From: Candidatus Obscuribacter sp.
Lineage (GTDB): Bacteria; Cyanobacteriota; Vampirovibrionia; Obscuribacterales; Obscuribacteraceae
Length of the DNA: 33,612 bases
Direction: 5' to 3'
NCBI GenBank assembly: GCA_021772095.1
Contig: JADYXR010000189.1
Location: 1 to 33,612 of the forward strand
How positions within the stretch are numbered: position 1 is the first letter of the stretch; each line of letters begins with the position of its first letter. A program made the position numbers and the translations under genes. Under the pieces are notes generated by a model, which did not search any database, was not told the origin of the DNA, and was given only the letters and a program-made list of their open reading frames with translations. This document shows, in pieces, positions 31,602 to 33,612 of the stretch.

Positions 31602-32969
31602 CTAGTTGGTATCGCCCGTGGTGAGCGTGCCGCGCAATGCCCAGGGATTTGCGGCTTCGACTTTCACATTGACGAACTTGCCGATCAGATCTTTACTGCC
31701 TTCGAAATTCACTAATTTGTTTGTTCGAGTTCTGCCTGTGAGGCGGGTTTCGACGCGTTGGCTCACGCCTTCGACGAGCAGTTCCAATGTTTGTCCGAGC
31801 AGACGTTTATTAATGCGATGACTTACTTCGCTGACGACGGTGTTCAATAATCGCAGTCTTTCGAATTTGATATCTTCAGGAACTTGTTCGCCCCAACTCT
31901 TCGATGGAGTATGCGGGCGAGGTGAGTAAGCGGCGGTGTTGCACGAGTCAAACGCCAGTTCTTCCACCAGTCTTACGGTGTTGAGAAATTCTTCTTCTGT
32001 TTCGCCAGGGAAGCCGACGATCAGATCCGAAGTCAACGATGCACTTGGAATTCGACTGCGAATTTCGTCTACCTGGCGGCGATAGAAATCAGTTGTATAT
32101 CCGCGTGCCATGCGGCGCAGCGTGCGATCGTCGCCGGACTGAACTGGGATGTGGAAGTATTCACACGCTGTTGGTGTTCGCTTCACTGATTCAATTATGT
32201 CAGCGGTCAAGTCGCGTGGATGTCCAGTCAGGAAGCGGATGCGCTTGATCTGTTCCACTTCGCCAACCATCTCGATTAGATTGCCGAGATGAATTTTCGG
32301 ATCTAGATCGTGACCGTATGCGGTGACGTTTTGTCCGAGCAGAGTGACTTCTTTGTAGCCGGCATCACCGAGTTCGCGAATGTCTTTGAGAAGTTCAGCC
32401 GGAGTGCGGCTGCGCTCACGTCCGCGCACATATGGAACGATGCAATAAGTACAGTTGTAATCGCAACCGTAAATTACATTCACCCAAGCACTGAAATCGT
32501 TTTGTCTTATAACCGGCAGCTCAGGCAGATCTTCGGGCAGCTCGGTGAAAACTTCCACGACGTGTTTGCGAGTTTCTTGCGCTTGCATTACAAGTTCTGG
32601 CAATCTAAATAGATTGTGCGTTCCAAAAACTATATCGACATATGGTGCACGCTCAACCAGCTTCTGTCCCTCGTCTTGAGCGACGCATCCGCCAACGGCG
32701 ATTAAAGTTCCCGGTCGTTTTTTCTTGATCTTATTCCAGGCACCGAGCCAACTGTAGACCTTATCCTCCGCGCCCTCGCGGATTGCGCAGGTATTTAAGA
32801 TCATCAAGTCTGCATCTTTCTGATCGAACGTTTCCGTATAACCAATCTCGTTGAGCAGACCGAGCATGTTTTCGGAATCGGCTTTGTTCATCTGGCAGCC
32901 GAACGTGTGAACGAACACAGACTTGGTGTCGGTCTTTTTCATTTCGTCGGTTGGTTGAAGAGTTTGCAT
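31602..32969 (-). CDS. miaB: tRNA-2-methylthio-N6-dimethylallyladenosine synthase
   Basis: MiaB is a radical-SAM methylthiotransferase that adds a methylthio group to i6A37 of tRNAs reading UNN codons. The 455-residue length is normal. The N-terminal UPF0004 domain has FGCQMNKADSE and the three auxiliary cluster cysteines Cys25, Cys61 and Cys95. The radical-SAM domain has the CxxxCxxC motif at Cys169/Cys173/Cys176 (GCDYNCTYCIVPYVRGRE), followed by LLGQNVTAYG, HIPVQSGDDRTLRRMARGYT and TSDLIVGFPGETEEEF. The C-terminal TRAM domain (about 385-450) has VEGVSQR and GRTRTNKLVNF. ATG 32969 has a GGAT site about 8 nt upstream. Together with the Sua5 gene 0.7 kb away, it makes a small cluster of position-37 tRNA modification genes. 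Confidence 0.95.
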   Translation of the reverse strand: MQTLQPTDEMKKTDTKSVFVHTFGCQMNKADSENMLGLLNEIGYTETFDQKDADLMILNTCAIREGAEDKVYSWLGAWNKIKKKRPGTLIAVGGCVAQDEGQKLVERAPYVDIVFGTHNLFRLPELVMQAQETRKHVVEVFTELPEDLPELPVIRQNDFSAWVNVIYGCDYNCTYCIVPYVRGRERSRTPAELLKDIRELGDAGYKEVTLLGQNVTAYGHDLDPKIHLGNLIEMVGEVEQIKRIRFLTGHPRDLTADIIESVKRTPTACEYFHIPVQSGDDRTLRRMARGYTTDFYRRQVDEIRSRIPSASLTSDLIVGFPGETEEEFLNTVRLVEELAFDSCNTAAYSPRPHTPSKSWGEQVPEDIKFERLRLLNTVVSEVSHRINKRLLGQTLELLVEGVSQRVETRLTGRTRTNKLVNFEGSKDLIGKFVNVKVEAANPWALRGTLTTGDTN

Positions 32970-33022
32970 AATCAGCTATCCGTGGCACAAACGGATCTTG
33001 ATCTTACTAGATGTCGAGCGTC

Positions 33023-33217
33023 CTAACCCTTAGTGCAAAGCTCTTTGACAGAATCTTTCTCGCGCACGACATGGATGAATGAATCAAAAGACTTCTGAAT
33101 CCAGTCCAGGCGCTCTTCGTAGTTAGATGGGGCGATGAAATTCTTGTGATTGTTCGAAAAGACTATGACATTTTCGCCACGAGAATCCAGTTTGAATGAG
33201 TGGTCTGTGAGGGCCAT
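33023..33217 (-). CDS. Small hypothetical protein, 64 residues
   Basis: This short gene has ATG 33217 and GGAG about 8 nt upstream, ending 53 nt before miaB in the same direction, so co-transcription is likely. The chain is hydrophilic with a strand-like start (MALTDHSFKLDSRGENVIVF) and a helical middle (EERLDWIQKSFDSFIHVV). There is no signal peptide and no known motif. It could be a small domain of a family I cannot identify by eye. Confidence 0.55.
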   Translation of the reverse strand: MALTDHSFKLDSRGENVIVFSNNHKNFIAPSNYEERLDWIQKSFDSFIHVVREKDSVKELCTKG

Positions 33218-33612
33218 TGTTTGTCTCCAATTCTTCGCTTCAAATACGCCGGAATCGGCTGCCTTCTCGAATCTGTCGGTTTCTCAAATACTTTTGAGAT
33301 TGAAGATGTGATGATAGCAAGAGATCAACCGCCTGTCCTGTAGATGTCAAGCGAGATGTGGAATTATCAAGTGCTGGCAAGGGCTTGCCAGCGTTTAAAA
33401 AATTCCAATCTTTAGCTAAGAGGCTGTCTCTAGAATGTTCATCGCAATTGCTGAAGTTATTTTTGCGGGCCGAATGCATCTTTCTTCGCACTGCATGTGA
33501 TGCTATTTCCTCAGAATGTTGACGGCGGTTTAAAAGCGAACGTTCTTGGGTGGCAACCTTAAAATGCACTGAGATTTATTCGCCGGAGTTGTTGTTTCGC
33601 CTCCCGCGATCT
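33218..33612. other. 395-nt right-end region without a supported gene; contains a 20-bp palindrome
   Basis: A minus-strand open frame (33569-33240) of 109 codons exists, but its Ser/Arg/Asn-rich translation has no motif, hydrophobic core or clear ribosome-binding site, so I do not call it. The region holds a palindrome, GCTGGCAAG (33373-33381) and CTTGCCAGC (33384-33392). It is followed on the plus strand by GTTTAAAAAATT, which is not a clean terminator tail. Confidence 0.45.

Noticed and set aside
33240..33569. 109-codon minus-strand open frame
   Set aside because: Composition is Ser/Arg/Asn-rich with no hydrophobic core, motif or clear ribosome-binding site, and it spans the 20-bp palindrome; it looks like a chance frame.
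1..33612. Mobile element, prophage, CRISPR array or tRNA gene
   Set aside because: No transposase, integrase, phage structural gene, regularly spaced repeat or tRNA-like cloverleaf was found on either strand by reading.

Overview
Bacterial chromosomal window of about 50% GC, densely coded, with no rRNA, tRNA, CRISPR array, insertion sequence or phage gene that I can recognise. The mix of a complete housekeeping set (argS, metK, miaB, a Sua5-type TsaC, rpiB, a leucyl aminopeptidase) with multi-domain signalling proteins suggests a non-photosynthetic relative of Cyanobacteria. The signalling proteins include two DUF4388 proteins, an FHA-cyclase, large Ser/Thr kinases with LRR-like tails, a hybrid histidine kinase and a long LysM protein. 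The Obscuribacterales/'Melainabacteria' type is my best guess; it is inferred from gene style, not from a marker search. Non-ATG starts are frequent: TTG for metK, nagZ, sua5 and the first DUF4388 gene, GTG for one kinase and a small membrane protein, and apparently CTG for glycerate kinase.

Left part (1-11.8 kb): the 5' end of a leucyl aminopeptidase gene (minus), a DUF4388 signalling protein (minus), and an exported protein of unknown function (minus). Divergent from the latter is a 914-residue low-complexity protein with two LysM domains (plus). Then come glycerate kinase (minus), an unknown 174-residue protein (plus), ribose-5-phosphate isomerase B (minus) and a PAS/histidine kinase/receiver hybrid (plus).

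Middle part (11.8-22.7 kb): every gene is on the minus strand. In transcription order they are an ECF sigma factor, a membrane anti-sigma factor with three zinc-binding ZAS modules, a Spy/CpxP-like LTxxQ periplasmic protein, and two paralogous membrane Ser/Thr kinases. A collapsed, frameshifted remnant of a third kinase follows, then a DJ-1/PfpI-family protein, argS, and a WYL-domain protein without a helix-turn-helix. The sigma and anti-sigma genes overlap by 1 nt, the anti-sigma and Spy-like genes by 8 nt, and the first kinase follows 17 nt later. This looks like one envelope-stress and signalling operon. The kinases share a duplicated N-terminal Cys module built around a G-S-(I/L)-T-Q-W core, which I do not recognise from a named family and consider the most novel item in the window.

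Right part (22.7-33.6 kb): metK preceded by a long structured leader; an FHA-class III nucleotide cyclase translationally coupled to a GH3 beta-N-acetylhexosaminidase (NagZ-like) and followed by a one-helix membrane protein; and a second DUF4388 protein with a degenerate GGDEF-like domain (minus). After these come a Sua5-type TsaC abutting a heme oxygenase (minus), a small EF-hand protein (plus), miaB (minus) and a 64-residue unknown protein (minus). The last ~395 bases contain no gene I can support.
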